Below are positions 6,988 through 14,884 of a stretch of DNA of 19,893 nucleotides, in pieces. Below the pieces are notes generated by a model, which saw only the letters and a list, made by a program, of their open reading frames with translations, had not been told where the DNA came from and did no database searches. Position 1 is the first letter of the stretch; every line of letters begins with the position of its first letter. The stretch comes from CAZYVA01 sp964650695 (GTDB taxonomy: Bacteria; Bacillota; Clostridia; Lachnospirales; Lachnospiraceae), in the NCBI GenBank assembly GCA_964650695.1, contig CAZYVA010000027.1:1-19893 (forward strand). Reading direction: 5' to 3'. The translations under genes and the position numbers were made by a program.

Positions 6988-8125
6988 GTGGTTGAACTCG
7001 ATCAGTTAAAATCGCTGATGGGAATCTATGAAGAACCTCTTGCCGAAATGAGGGATTCACTTTGACCCTGCCGGCAAGGAGAGAAGGATTGAGGAGCTGG
7101 AAAAAAAGATAGAGGAGCCAGGTTTTTGGGACGACCCGGAAACTTCCCAGAGGGTGATGCAGGAACTGAAATCCCTGCAGGATGCCCTCAAACAAATCCA
7201 AGCCCTGTACAGCAGCTTTGAGGATATCCATGTATGGATGGAGATGGGCTATGAGGAGGGGGACGCGTCTGTCGCGGAGGAGATCCGGGAAGAGGTGGAG
7301 CAGTTCCAAAAGCTGTTTGAGGAAATCCGGGTAAAGACGCTTCTGTCCGGGGAATATGACGACTGTAAGGCGATCGTCACCATCCATGCGGGGACCGGCG
7401 GCACGGAAGCCTGCGACTGGGCAAGCATGCTGTACCGCATGTACTGCCGGTGGGCAGAGCGGAAAGGCTTTTCCATCACGGTCTTAGACGACCTGGATGG
7501 GGATATCACAGGGATCAAGAGCGTGACCTTTGAAGTGGATGGGGAGAAAGCTTACGGGTATCTGAAATCCGAAAAAGGTGTCCACAGGCTGGTGCGGATG
7601 TCGCCGTTCAACGCGGCGGGGAAGCGGCAGACGTCCTTTGTATCCGTGGATGTACTGCCGGATATCGAGAAGGATCTGGACATTGAGATCGGGGAGGATG
7701 AGCTGAAGATCGACACTTACCGCTCCAGCGGGGCGGGCGGGCAGCACGTCAACAAGACGTCGTCGGCTATCCGCATCACGCATCTTCCGACCGGAATTGT
7801 CGTGCAGTGCCAGAATGAGCGTTCCCAGCACCACAACAAAGAAAAAGCGATGCAGATGCTGAAAGCAAAGCTGCAGTTATTGAAGGAGCAGGAGCAGGCG
7901 GAAAAAGTATCGGATATCCGCGGGGAAGTCAAGGAAATCGGTTTTGGAAACCAGATCCGTTCCTATGTCATGCAGCCGTACACGATGGTGAAGGATCACC
8001 GGACGAATGAAGAGACTGGCAATGTCACGGCGGTGTTGGATGGGAATATCGATCCGTTTATCAATGCTTATTTGTCGTCACTGCAGGGAAGGACAGGGAA
8101 AGGAGAGAGAGGGAGCTATGATTAA
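6988..8125 (+). CDS. prfB: Peptide chain release factor 2, programmed +1 frameshift
   Basis: RF2 reads UGA and UAA stops and triggers peptide release. It is encoded in two frames. The first starts at GTG 6988 (site GAGGT, 6976-6980), runs 25 codons to CTT (7060-7062) and meets TGA at 7063-7065. The second continues from GAC 7064 in the +1 frame (DPAGKERRIEELEKKIEEPG) to the TAA at 8125. The merged product is 378 residues. Its stop-recognition tripeptide SPF falls at 205-207 and the catalytic GGQ at 250-252, the same numbers as in E. coli, which confirms start and shift. An ORF caller sees only an internal start at 7154. The C-terminus carries about a dozen extra residues and overlaps hom by eight bases. 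It lies 66 bases after secA. Confidence 0.96.
7050..7066 (+). promoter_or_regulatory. prfB programmed frameshift signal
   Basis: The slippery codon CTT (7060-7062) is followed by the in-frame stop TGA and then C (7063-7066), the poor-termination context UGAC. An internal Shine-Dalgarno-like GAGGGA (7050-7055) stands four bases upstream of CTT, close to the E. coli spacing of three. When RF2 is scarce the ribosome pauses at UGA and slips from CUU to UUU, making more RF2. All elements are visible; the mechanism is well established for prfB. Confidence 0.93.
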
Positions 8126-9344
8126 AATAGCAGTTTTGGGATATGGGACGGTAGGATCCGGCGTGGTGGAGGTCATCCGCACAAACGGCAGGCGTATCAA
8201 CCAGCGCATCGGGGAAGAGCTGGAGATCAAGTATGTTCTGGATTTGAAGGATTTCCCCGGTGACCCCGTCCAGGATAAGATCGTCCATGATTTTGAGACG
8301 GTGATCCAGGATGAAGAGGTCCGGATCGTCGTAGAGGTGATGGGCGGCATCGAGCCGGCGTATACTTTCGTGAAACGCTCCCTCCAGGCGGGAAAGAGCG
8401 TCGCGACCTCCAATAAGGCGCTGGTTGCGAAGCACGGCGCGGAGCTTTTGTCGATCGCGCAGGAGCGGGGGGTCAATTTCCTGTTTGAGGCCAGCGTGGG
8501 GGGCGGCATCCCGATCATCCGGCCGCTGAACTCGTCCCTGACGGCGGACGAGATCGAGGAGATTACCGGCATCCTGAATGGGACGACGAACTATATGCTG
8601 ACAAAGATGTTTTACGAGGGCGCGGATTACGACACCGTGCTGAAGGAAGCACAGGCCAACGGGTTTGCGGAGCGCAACCCGGAGGCCGACGTGGAAGGGT
8701 ACGATGCGTGCAGGAAAATTGCGATCCTTTCTTCCCTGATCTCCGGGCAGCAGGTGGATTTTGAGGATATTTACTGCGAAGGCATCACAAAGATCACCAC
8801 GCAGGATATGAAATACGCAAAGGCGCTTGGGACAACCATCAAGCTTCTGGCGTCCAGTAAGCGGATCGGCGACAGGCTGTACGCGATCGTCGCGCCCTGT
8901 ATGCTTTACCCGGAACACCCGCTGTACAATGTAAACGGGGTATTCAATGCGATTTTCGTACACGGCAATGTTTTGGGGGACGCTATGTTTTACGGGAGCG
9001 GCGCGGGGAAGCTCCCGACGGCCAGCGCGGTCGTCGCGGATGTGGTGGACGCCGCAAAGCATCTAAACCGCAGCATTATGACGATGTGGAAGCAGGACAA
9101 ATTAAAGCTGGAAGATAAGGGGGACGCGAAGCGCCGTTTCTTCATCCGTATGAAGGGGGATGTGAAGGAGATGGAAAGCGACCTGAAATATTCCTTTGGC
9201 GACATCCGCCTGGTCCAGCTCCCGGAGCTTCCCGGTGAGTTTGGCTTTACCACGCCGGTCATGATGGAAGGGGACTATGACACGAGGGCAAAGCGTTACC
9301 AGGGCCAGATCCTGCACATGATCCGGATGGAAGATTGCGGGTAA
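8118..9344 (+). CDS. hom: Homoserine dehydrogenase
   Basis: It reduces aspartate semialdehyde to homoserine with NAD(P)H, the branch point to threonine and methionine. The product is 408 residues. It begins MIKIAVLGYGTVGSG, with the dinucleotide loop GYGTVGSG at residues 8-15, continues with TSNKALVAKHG and NGTTNYML, and carries the catalytic segment EADVEGYDACRKIAIL with Asp196 and Lys200. The C-terminal ~90 residues (RRFFIRMKGDVKEMESDL onward) form an ACT-like regulatory region, so end-product inhibition is likely. The ATG at 8118 follows GGGAG and lies inside the last eight bases of prfB; earlier in-frame starts would sit deep in prfB. Downstream are the PGM-like protein and lysC. Confidence 0.96.
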   Translation: MIKIAVLGYGTVGSGVVEVIRTNGRRINQRIGEELEIKYVLDLKDFPGDPVQDKIVHDFETVIQDEEVRIVVEVMGGIEPAYTFVKRSLQAGKSVATSNKALVAKHGAELLSIAQERGVNFLFEASVGGGIPIIRPLNSSLTADEIEEITGILNGTTNYMLTKMFYEGADYDTVLKEAQANGFAERNPEADVEGYDACRKIAILSSLISGQQVDFEDIYCEGITKITTQDMKYAKALGTTIKLLASSKRIGDRLYAIVAPCMLYPEHPLYNVNGVFNAIFVHGNVLGDAMFYGSGAGKLPTASAVVADVVDAAKHLNRSIMTMWKQDKLKLEDKGDAKRRFFIRMKGDVKEMESDLKYSFGDIRLVQLPELPGEFGFTTPVMMEGDYDTRAKRYQGQILHMIRMEDCG

Positions 9345-9354
9345 CAGCCACCGG

Positions 9355-9381
9355 CAGCCTTTCTGAATGTGGGAGAGGCTG
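9355..9381 (+). other. Hairpin between hom and the PGM-like gene
   Basis: CAGCCTTTC (9355-9363) can pair with GAGAGGCTG (9373-9381), nine pairs including one G-U, with a nine-base loop. No T tract follows, so it is not an intrinsic terminator; it may be an mRNA processing or stability structure. Confidence 0.35.
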
Positions 9382-9429
9382 TGGATCGTGACATAGCAGC
9401 AGATAGAAGGAGAGGGAAAGAGAACAAAA

Positions 9430-10629
9430 ATGAAATATATTGTTGTGCTAAGCGATGGGATGTCCGGGAGGCCGCTTCCTGAGCTTCAGGGACGGACAAC
9501 GATGGAGGCGGCTGATACGCCTGTGATGGACGCGCTTGCGCCGGTGTCGGAGATTGGCCTGGCATCCATGGTCCCGAAAGGGATGGCGCCGGGGAGCGAC
9601 ACGGCAAACCTTTCGGTGCTGGGCTATGATCCGAGGAAATACTACACGGGACGCTCCCCGCTTGAGGCTTTGAGTATCGGGGTGGACATGGCAAAAAGCG
9701 ACGTCTCGTTCCGGTGCAACCTTGTCACGCTCTCTGAGCAGGAAGCCGCTTATGGGGCACGCACGATGCTCGACCATAGTTCCGGGGAGATCGATTCTGC
9801 GGACGCGGCGGTTTTGATCGGGGCGCTGCGGGACGGGCTTCAAAGGGAAGGGTACGCTTTTTACCCTGGGACCAGCTACCGCCATCTTTTGGTGGAGAAG
9901 AACGGGAAGGTTGTGGAGCTGACCCCGCCCCATGATATACTGGGGAAGAAAATCGGGGCTTATCTTCCGAAGGATCCTGCGCTGCGTGAGATGATGGAGC
10001 AAAGCTATGGGATCCTAAAGGACCATCCACTCAACCAAGCGCGCAGGAGCGCAGGACTGAACCCGGCCAATTCCGCCTGGTTCTGGGGCGCGGGCACGAG
10101 GCCGGCGCTGGATCCCTTCGAGGAAAAAACAGGGAAAAAGGGGATCATGGTTTCGGCGGTGGACTTGCTGAAAGGGATCGCGGTCGGCGCGGGGATGGAC
10201 TGCGCGGTTGTCGAAGGGGCAAACGGCGGCCTCCATACCAATTATGAGGGGAAAGCGAACGCGGCGTTGAAAGCATTGTGTGAGGACGGGTACGATTTTG
10301 CCTATATCCATGTGGAGGCCCCGGACGAGATGGGGCATCAGGGCAGCATCCCGGATAAGATCAAGGCGATCGAAAATGTAGATGGAAAGGTTTTGAAGGT
10401 TGTGAAAGAAGGGCTGGACGCCTCCGGGGAGGATTACCGCCTGCTTCTTCTGCCGGACCATCCGACGCCAATCGAGATCCGCACCCATGCCAGTGAGCCG
10501 GTGCCATATCTTTTATATGACAGCACAAGGGATTTTGAGGGCGCGGAAAGCTATCAGGAAAAGACAGCGGAAGCCTCCGGGAGATACTGGGAGGACGGTT
10601 ACCGTTTGCTGGGGCATCTTTTCGCTTAA
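9430..10629 (+). CDS. PGM-like alkaline-phosphatase superfamily protein, probable homoserine kinase
   Basis: A 399-residue member of the archaeal-type cofactor-independent phosphoglycerate mutase family (ApgM). Metal-site and catalytic residues are visible: Asp9 in VVLSDGMSG, the nucleophile region GSDTANLSVLGYDP with Ser56, Asp299 and His303 in DEMGHQG, and Asp343-His344 in LLPDHPTP. A branch of this family is proposed to be a non-canonical homoserine kinase (the TIGR02535-type group), usually beside hom, lysC or thrC in genomes lacking ThrB. Here it lies exactly between hom and lysC, so homoserine phosphorylation is the better guess; phosphoglycerate mutase remains possible. The ATG follows AGAGGGA (9411-9417) at a somewhat long 12-base distance. 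No threonine synthase is in the window. Confidence 0.85.
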   Translation: MKYIVVLSDGMSGRPLPELQGRTTMEAADTPVMDALAPVSEIGLASMVPKGMAPGSDTANLSVLGYDPRKYYTGRSPLEALSIGVDMAKSDVSFRCNLVTLSEQEAAYGARTMLDHSSGEIDSADAAVLIGALRDGLQREGYAFYPGTSYRHLLVEKNGKVVELTPPHDILGKKIGAYLPKDPALREMMEQSYGILKDHPLNQARRSAGLNPANSAWFWGAGTRPALDPFEEKTGKKGIMVSAVDLLKGIAVGAGMDCAVVEGANGGLHTNYEGKANAALKALCEDGYDFAYIHVEAPDEMGHQGSIPDKIKAIENVDGKVLKVVKEGLDASGEDYRLLLLPDHPTPIEIRTHASEPVPYLLYDSTRDFEGAESYQEKTAEASGRYWEDGYRLLGHLFA

Positions 10630-10630
10630 A

Positions 10631-10671
10631 GGACGGCTGCCGCCTACAGCCGCTTTATTTGGCGGCCGTCC
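10631..10671 (+). other. Strong hairpin between the PGM-like gene and lysC
   Basis: GGACGGC (10631-10637), then after a three-base bulge CGCC (10641-10644), pairs with GGCGGCCGTCC (10661-10671), giving 11 base pairs just after the stop codon. No T run follows, so it is not a standard intrinsic terminator. It could stabilise the upstream mRNA end or separate lysC expression from hom. Confidence 0.5.
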
Positions 10672-10734
10672 ATCAATCACTTGCGCGGGCGGCGGGGCAG
10701 AGGCGGCACAGGCAAGGCGGAGGAAAAAGAGAAC

Positions 10735-11943
10735 ATGTTGATTGTGAAAAAATTCGGGGGGAGTTCTGTCGCAGACAGGGAAAGGATTTTTAATGTTGCG
10801 GAACGCTGTGCCGAGGAGTATAAAAACGGGAACGATGTCGTCGTGGTGCTTTCAGCGATGGGGGACACGACGGATGAATTGATCGCCCTTGCGCGGAGCA
10901 TCAACCCGAAAGCGAAACAGAGGGAGCTGGATATGCTGCTGGCGACCGGGGAACAGGTTTCCGTTTCCCTGATGGCGATGGCGATGCATACCATGGACAT
11001 CCCGGCGGTATCCTTGAATGCGTTCCAGGTGCGGATGCACGCGACTTCGCGGTATGGGAACGCAAGGTTCAAGCGCGTGGAGAGAGCGCGGATCCTGCAT
11101 GAGCTGGATTCCCGGAAGGTTGTGATCGTCACAGGTTTCCAGGGCGTCAACAAGTACGATGATGTTACGACGCTCGGACGGGGCGGGTCGGACACTACGG
11201 CTGTGGCCCTGGCGGCCGCCCTCCATGCAGACCGGTGCGAGATCTATACGGATGTGGACGGGGTCTATACCGCAGACCCAAGGATCGTCAGGGACGCGCG
11301 CAAGCTGGACGCGATCACCTATGATGAAATGCTAGAGCTGGCAAGCCTTGGGGCGAAGGTCCTCCACAACCGCTCGGTGGAGATGGCAAAAAAGTATAAT
11401 GTGGAACTGGTGGTCCGGTCGAGCCTGAACCACAGCAAGGGGACGATCGTCAGGGAGGGGTCGGAAATGGAAAAATTACTGGTTACCGGTGTGGCGATTG
11501 ACAAAAACACGGCGAGGATTTCGGTAATCGGGGTAGAGGACCGGCCTGGGATCGCGTTTGCGGTTTTTGACACGTTGGCGAAAGAAGGGATCAATGTAGA
11601 CATTATCCTGCAGTCGGTCGGACGTGAAGGGACGAAAGACATCTCCTTTACGGTCGCCCAGGATGACCTGGGGCAGGCGCTTGATGTTTTGGGGAAGAAC
11701 CAAAAGCGCCTTACGATCCAGGAAATCACGAGCAACGCCCAGGTAGCAAAGCTTTCCATTGTAGGGGCCGGGATGATGAGCAATCCCGGAGTGGCCGCAA
11801 GGATGTTCGAGGCCCTTTATAATGCAAGGGTCAATATCAATATGATTTCCACCTCAGAAATCCGGATCACAGTCCTTGTGCCGGAGAAAGATATCGAGAA
11901 AGCCATGGCGGCGGTACACGACGGGTTCAGCATGGCGGAGTAA
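10735..11943 (+). CDS. lysC: Aspartate kinase with two ACT domains
   Basis: It phosphorylates aspartate, the first step toward lysine, threonine and methionine. The product is 402 residues, typical of the lysine-sensitive class. The kinase fold opens with MLIVKKFGGSSVAD and includes the TGFQGVN and GRGGSDTTAVALAAAL segments; tandem ACT domains occupy roughly residues 260-402 (VTGVAIDKNTARISVIGVED and LSIVGAGMMSNPGVAARMFE), implying feedback by lysine and/or threonine. The start is the ATG at 10735, 11 bases after GGAGG (10719-10723); the frame is open to a TTG at 10681, but that adds a non-homologous Gly/Arg-rich tail. It is the last gene of the aspartate-pathway group and faces the minus-strand CYTH gene. 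Confidence 0.96.
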   Translation: MLIVKKFGGSSVADRERIFNVAERCAEEYKNGNDVVVVLSAMGDTTDELIALARSINPKAKQRELDMLLATGEQVSVSLMAMAMHTMDIPAVSLNAFQVRMHATSRYGNARFKRVERARILHELDSRKVVIVTGFQGVNKYDDVTTLGRGGSDTTAVALAAALHADRCEIYTDVDGVYTADPRIVRDARKLDAITYDEMLELASLGAKVLHNRSVEMAKKYNVELVVRSSLNHSKGTIVREGSEMEKLLVTGVAIDKNTARISVIGVEDRPGIAFAVFDTLAKEGINVDIILQSVGREGTKDISFTVAQDDLGQALDVLGKNQKRLTIQEITSNAQVAKLSIVGAGMMSNPGVAARMFEALYNARVNINMISTSEIRITVLVPEKDIEKAMAAVHDGFSMAE

Positions 11944-11948
11944 GGCGG

Positions 11949-12000
11949 CGGTATCCGGCGTGGGGGCCGATTTTTCTATGGACGGCTGCGCGGGATACCG
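11949..12000. terminator. Inverted repeat between convergent lysC and CYTH genes
   Basis: CGGTATCC (11949-11956) pairs perfectly with GGATACCG (11993-12000) across the lysC-CYTH junction. Inside, GCCG (11966-11969) is followed by a T run (11971-11975) and CGGC (11983-11986) can close a smaller loop. It overlaps the last codons of the CYTH gene. It could act as a bidirectional terminator, but the T run lies inside the repeat rather than after it, so the call is tentative. Confidence 0.35.
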
Positions 12001-12443
12001 GGGAGCTGGCTTAGCCGGCTGTTCTGGTAAGCCCCCGAAAATGTGACGTCTTTACCGAACCAGTCTGGCGGGGTGAAGGAAAGGGCGCCTGCTTCATCGG
12101 GGAACTCCACTTCCGCAAGGACCAGGGGCGCCAGATCCCCGTCAAATACGTCCAGTTCTGCGGTAAGGCCGCCGTCAAGGGGGATCCGATAGCGGTGTTT
12201 CTGGATGATACGCCCGTCCGCCTTGTCCCGCAGATGTTCATAAGAAGCGCGGTCAAGGGGCAGGTTGTATTCTTCCCGTTTGAGAAGCCCACTGGATTTG
12301 TAAGTAAGCTCATAGCGGTCCTGGTCCTTGCGGACGCGCACGACCGGGTCGGTACAAAGGTAGCCCTGCTCCAAGATCCGGCATGGGAAGGACGCGTAAC
12401 CGTCCGGCAGCTTTGGGATGAGGTATTTCCGTTCGATTTCCAT
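11976..12443 (-). CDS. CYTH domain protein (inorganic polyphosphate/triphosphate binding)
   Basis: CYTH proteins form an eight-stranded tunnel that binds triphosphate groups; bacterial members are triphosphatases, with adenylate cyclases in a few proteobacteria. The 155-residue product starts MEIERKYLI, with the signature ExExK at residues 2-6, and continues with EQGYLCTDPVVRVRK, YELTYKSSG, IIQKHRYRIPLDGG, AELDVFDGDL and LAEVEFPDEA, supplying the alternating Arg, Lys and Glu residues of the tunnel. Start: ATG ending at 12443 on the minus strand, eight bases after an AGGAGG site; the ATG 18 bases upstream lies before that site. A possible minus-strand promoter has the extended -10 TGGTATGAT near 12487-12495 with a weak -35. 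It is a single gene, convergent with lysC. Confidence 0.9.
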   Translation of the reverse strand: MEIERKYLIPKLPDGYASFPCRILEQGYLCTDPVVRVRKDQDRYELTYKSSGLLKREEYNLPLDRASYEHLRDKADGRIIQKHRYRIPLDGGLTAELDVFDGDLAPLVLAEVEFPDEAGALSFTPPDWFGKDVTFSGAYQNSRLSQLPGIPRSRP

Positions 12444-12484
12444 AAAAGACGCCTCCTGCATCGGTTTTTTGGATACTTGACCCT

Positions 12485-12495
12485 GGTATCATACC
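12485..12495. promoter_or_regulatory. Palindrome between divergent CYTH and DJ-1 genes
   Basis: GGTATCATACC is a perfect palindrome around its central base. Read on the minus strand it gives TGGTATGAT, an acceptable extended -10 for the CYTH gene, with TGTACT as a weak -35 seventeen bases upstream. The rest of the 12496-12584 gap is AT-rich toward the DJ-1 gene, with no convincing plus-strand promoter. Confidence 0.35.
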
Positions 12496-12584
12496 ATATC
12501 CTGGGACAAGAGTACAGCGGGATAAGAGAAAAAGCGGGTTTTGTTATTTTTATTTTTTGTAAAAAGTGGAAAGGAGAAGAGGAT

Positions 12585-13133
12585 ATGATTAATGTGGATG
12601 TTTTTTTGGCGGATGGTTTTGAAGAGATCGAGGCGCTGACGGTTGTGGACCTGCTCCGGCGGGCGCAGATTTTTGTCGGGACGGTTTCCATCACCGAGGA
12701 CTATATGGTGCATGGATCCCATGGGATCAGTGTACAGGCGGAAGATCTGTTTTCGGAAGTCGATTTTAAGGATGTGGACGCGATCGTCCTTCCAGGGGGG
12801 ATGCCGGGGACCACGAACCTGAAAGAGCATGAGGGCGTGAGGAAGGTGGTTTCCGAGTTTGCCGGGAAAGGGAAGCTGATCGGGGCCATCTGCGCGGCGC
12901 CGACGATTTTGAGCGATCTAGGGCTTTTAAAGGATAAAAAAGCGACCAGCTATCCGGGGATGAAACCGGAAATGAAGGATGTAGAATACCTGGAGGATCC
13001 CGTAGTGAAGGATGGGACGATCGTAACAAGCCGCGGCGTCGGGACGGCGATCGATTTTTCCCTGGAATTGATCCGGATCCTGGTGGACCAGGAGCGGGCG
13101 GATGAGATTGCGGAATCTATTGTTTACAAATAA
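12585..13133 (+). CDS. DJ-1/PfpI family protein (YajL/ThiJ-like)
   Basis: A 182-residue single-domain DJ-1 superfamily protein. It begins MINVDVFLADGFEEIEALTVVDLLRRA, and Glu16 matches the glutamate that pairs with the reactive cysteine in DJ-1. The nucleophile elbow IGAICAAPTIL places the cysteine at residue 103, and LPGGMPGTTNL plus the late SRGVGTAIDFSLELI complete the family pattern. Members act in oxidative-stress defence, as chaperone-like proteins or glyoxalases; the substrate cannot be told from sequence. AAAGGAG (12570-12576) lies eight bases before the ATG. The frame is open further upstream antisense to the CYTH gene, but family homology starts at this ATG. It is transcribed divergently from CYTH, and its last codons contain the -35 box proposed for glnS. 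Confidence 0.93.
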   Translation: MINVDVFLADGFEEIEALTVVDLLRRAQIFVGTVSITEDYMVHGSHGISVQAEDLFSEVDFKDVDAIVLPGGMPGTTNLKEHEGVRKVVSEFAGKGKLIGAICAAPTILSDLGLLKDKKATSYPGMKPEMKDVEYLEDPVVKDGTIVTSRGVGTAIDFSLELIRILVDQERADEIAESIVYK

Positions 13134-13151
13134 GGCAAAGGGCGTTACTAT
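13123..13151 (+). promoter_or_regulatory. Promoter of the glnS operon
   Basis: TTTACA (13123-13128, five of six matches to consensus) is followed by a 17-base spacer and TACTAT (13146-13151, four of six). The -35 box overlaps the final codons of the DJ-1 gene. The predicted start is about 13158, giving a short leader to glnS. Confidence 0.6.
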
Positions 13152-13179
13152 GAGCGGCCAGCGGCCCGTAAATAGTAAC
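13144..13179. promoter_or_regulatory. Inverted repeat over the glnS -10 box (operator candidate)
   Basis: GTTACTAT (13144-13151) and ATAGTAAC (13172-13179) are perfect inverted copies separated by 20 bases. The left arm contains the whole -10 box and the right arm lies after the predicted start, so a dimeric repressor bound here would block transcription. Between them GGCC-AGC-GGCC could form a small inner stem. A MocR-type regulator is encoded in the same operon and is one candidate ligand. Confidence 0.45.
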
Positions 13180-13210
13180 AAAGGCTTGCGTGATTTTGAG
13201 GAGGGGAAGG

Positions 13211-14884
13211 ATGGCCGAAGAAACAGTCTCGAAAAACTTCATTGAGCAGGAGATCGAAAAAGATCTGGCGGAGGGCGTTTATACGGAGGTCTGCACCCGT
13301 TTCCCGCCGGAGCCGAACGGATATCTGCATATCGGGCATGCCAAGTCGGTTCTTTTGAACTATGGCCTTGCCAAAAAGTATAACGGGACGTTCCACCTGC
13401 GTTTTGACGATACAAACCCGACCAAGGAGGATACGGAGTTTGTAGAATCCATCAAAGAGGACGTAGCGTGGCTGGGGGCGGATTTTGGAGGACGGGTTTA
13501 TTTCGCGTCCGATTATTTTGATACGATGTATGCGTGCGCCGAAAAGCTGATCCGGAAAGGGAAGGCATATGTCTGCGACCTGAGCGCGGAGGAGATCCGC
13601 GAGTACCGCGGCACGTTGACAGAGCCGGGGAAAAACAGCCCTTACCGGGAGCGCGGCGTGGAGGAAAACCTGCGCCTGTTTGAGGGGATGAAAGAGGGGA
13701 AATACCGGGATGGGGAAAAAGTACTCCGGGCGAAGATCGATATGGCGTCCCCAAACATCAATATGCGCGACCCGGTCCTCTACCGTGTGGCGCATATGCC
13801 CCACCACAATTCGGGCAGCCAGTGGTGTATCTATCCAATGTATGATTTCGCGCATCCGATCGAGGATGCAGTGGAAGGGGTCACGCACTCCATCTGCACG
13901 CTGGAATTTGAGGATCACAGGCCGTTGTATGACTGGGTGGTAAGGGAGTGTGAATTTGACCCTGCGCCGCGCCAGATTGAATTTGCAAAGCTGTACCTGA
14001 CGAATGTGGTGACGGGGAAGCGTTATATTAAGAAGCTGGTCGAGGATCAGACCGTGGACGGCTGGGACGATCCGAGGCTTGTGTCCATCGCGGCGCTTAG
14101 AAGGCGGGGGTTTACGCCGGAGTCGATCCGGATGTTTGTGGATCTTTGCGGGATTTCCAAAAGCCAGGGGTCGGTGGACTATGCGATGCTGGAGTATTGC
14201 ATCCGTGAGGATCTAAAGCTGAAAAAACCGCGCGTGATGGCGGTTTTAGACCCGGTGAAGCTGGTGATCGACAATTACCCGGAGGGGCAGGTGGAATACC
14301 TGGAGGCGGAAAATAACCTGGAGAACCCGGCGCTTGGAAGCCGGACGATCCCATTCTGCCGGGAATTGTATATCGAGAGGGACGACTTCATGGTGGATCC
14401 TCCGAAAAAGTATTTCCGCCTGTTCCCTGGAAATGAGGTCCGCCTGATGCAGGCTTATTTTGTAAAATGCACAGGCTATGAGACAGACGGGCAAGGGCAT
14501 GTGACGGTTGTGCATGGCATGTACGATCCGGAGACAAAGAGCGGGAGCGGGTTCACCGGGCGAAAGGTGAAAGGGACGATCCACTGGGTGGCCGCGCCCT
14601 ACGCGAAAAAGGCCGAGGTCCGTCTATATGAAAACCTGGTCGATGAAGAAAAAGGGGTTTACAATAAAGAGGATGGTTCCCTGAATTTAAACCCGCATTC
14701 CCTGGAGGTTTGCACGGGTTGTTACGTGGAAGACAGCTTTGCAGGGGCAAAAGCGTATGACAGCTTCCAGTTTGTGCGGAATGGATATTTTTGTATGGAC
14801 TCCAGGGACTCTGGGCCGGATCATCTGGTGTTTAACCGGACTGTACCATTGAAAAGTTCCTATAGGCTGCCGAAAAAACAATGA
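13211..14884 (+). CDS. glnS: Glutamine--tRNA ligase
   Basis: Class I synthetase that charges tRNA-Gln directly. The 557-residue product has the eukaryotic/gammaproteobacterial GlnRS layout: a short N-terminal segment, FPPEPNGYLHIGHAKS (HIGH at residues 40-43), LRFDDTNPTKE, the catalytic core with HNSGSQWCIYPMYDFAHPIEDA, VDGWDDPRLVSIAALRRRGFTPESI, then two anticodon-binding beta-barrels. The KMSKS position reads VVTGKRY (266-272) instead of E. coli VMSKRKL; Lys270-Arg271 are kept. GAGGAGGGG (13198-13206) precedes the ATG by four bases. No YqeY-type tail is fused. The stop overlaps the next start (ATGA). Many Firmicutes lack GlnRS and rely on GatCAB, so this one marks a lineage that gained it. 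Confidence 0.95.
   Translation: MAEETVSKNFIEQEIEKDLAEGVYTEVCTRFPPEPNGYLHIGHAKSVLLNYGLAKKYNGTFHLRFDDTNPTKEDTEFVESIKEDVAWLGADFGGRVYFASDYFDTMYACAEKLIRKGKAYVCDLSAEEIREYRGTLTEPGKNSPYRERGVEENLRLFEGMKEGKYRDGEKVLRAKIDMASPNINMRDPVLYRVAHMPHHNSGSQWCIYPMYDFAHPIEDAVEGVTHSICTLEFEDHRPLYDWVVRECEFDPAPRQIEFAKLYLTNVVTGKRYIKKLVEDQTVDGWDDPRLVSIAALRRRGFTPESIRMFVDLCGISKSQGSVDYAMLEYCIREDLKLKKPRVMAVLDPVKLVIDNYPEGQVEYLEAENNLENPALGSRTIPFCRELYIERDDFMVDPPKKYFRLFPGNEVRLMQAYFVKCTGYETDGQGHVTVVHGMYDPETKSGSGFTGRKVKGTIHWVAAPYAKKAEVRLYENLVDEEKGVYNKEDGSLNLNPHSLEVCTGCYVEDSFAGAKAYDSFQFVRNGYFCMDSRDSGPDHLVFNRTVPLKSSYRLPKKQ

Noticed and set aside
7154..8125. prfB starting at ATG 7154
   Set aside because: This start drops the conserved N-terminus visible in the +1 frame upstream; the frameshift model restores it.
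8061..9062. 333-residue minus-strand ORF
   Set aside because: It is the antisense of hom, with no homology pattern; long shadows are expected at this GC content.
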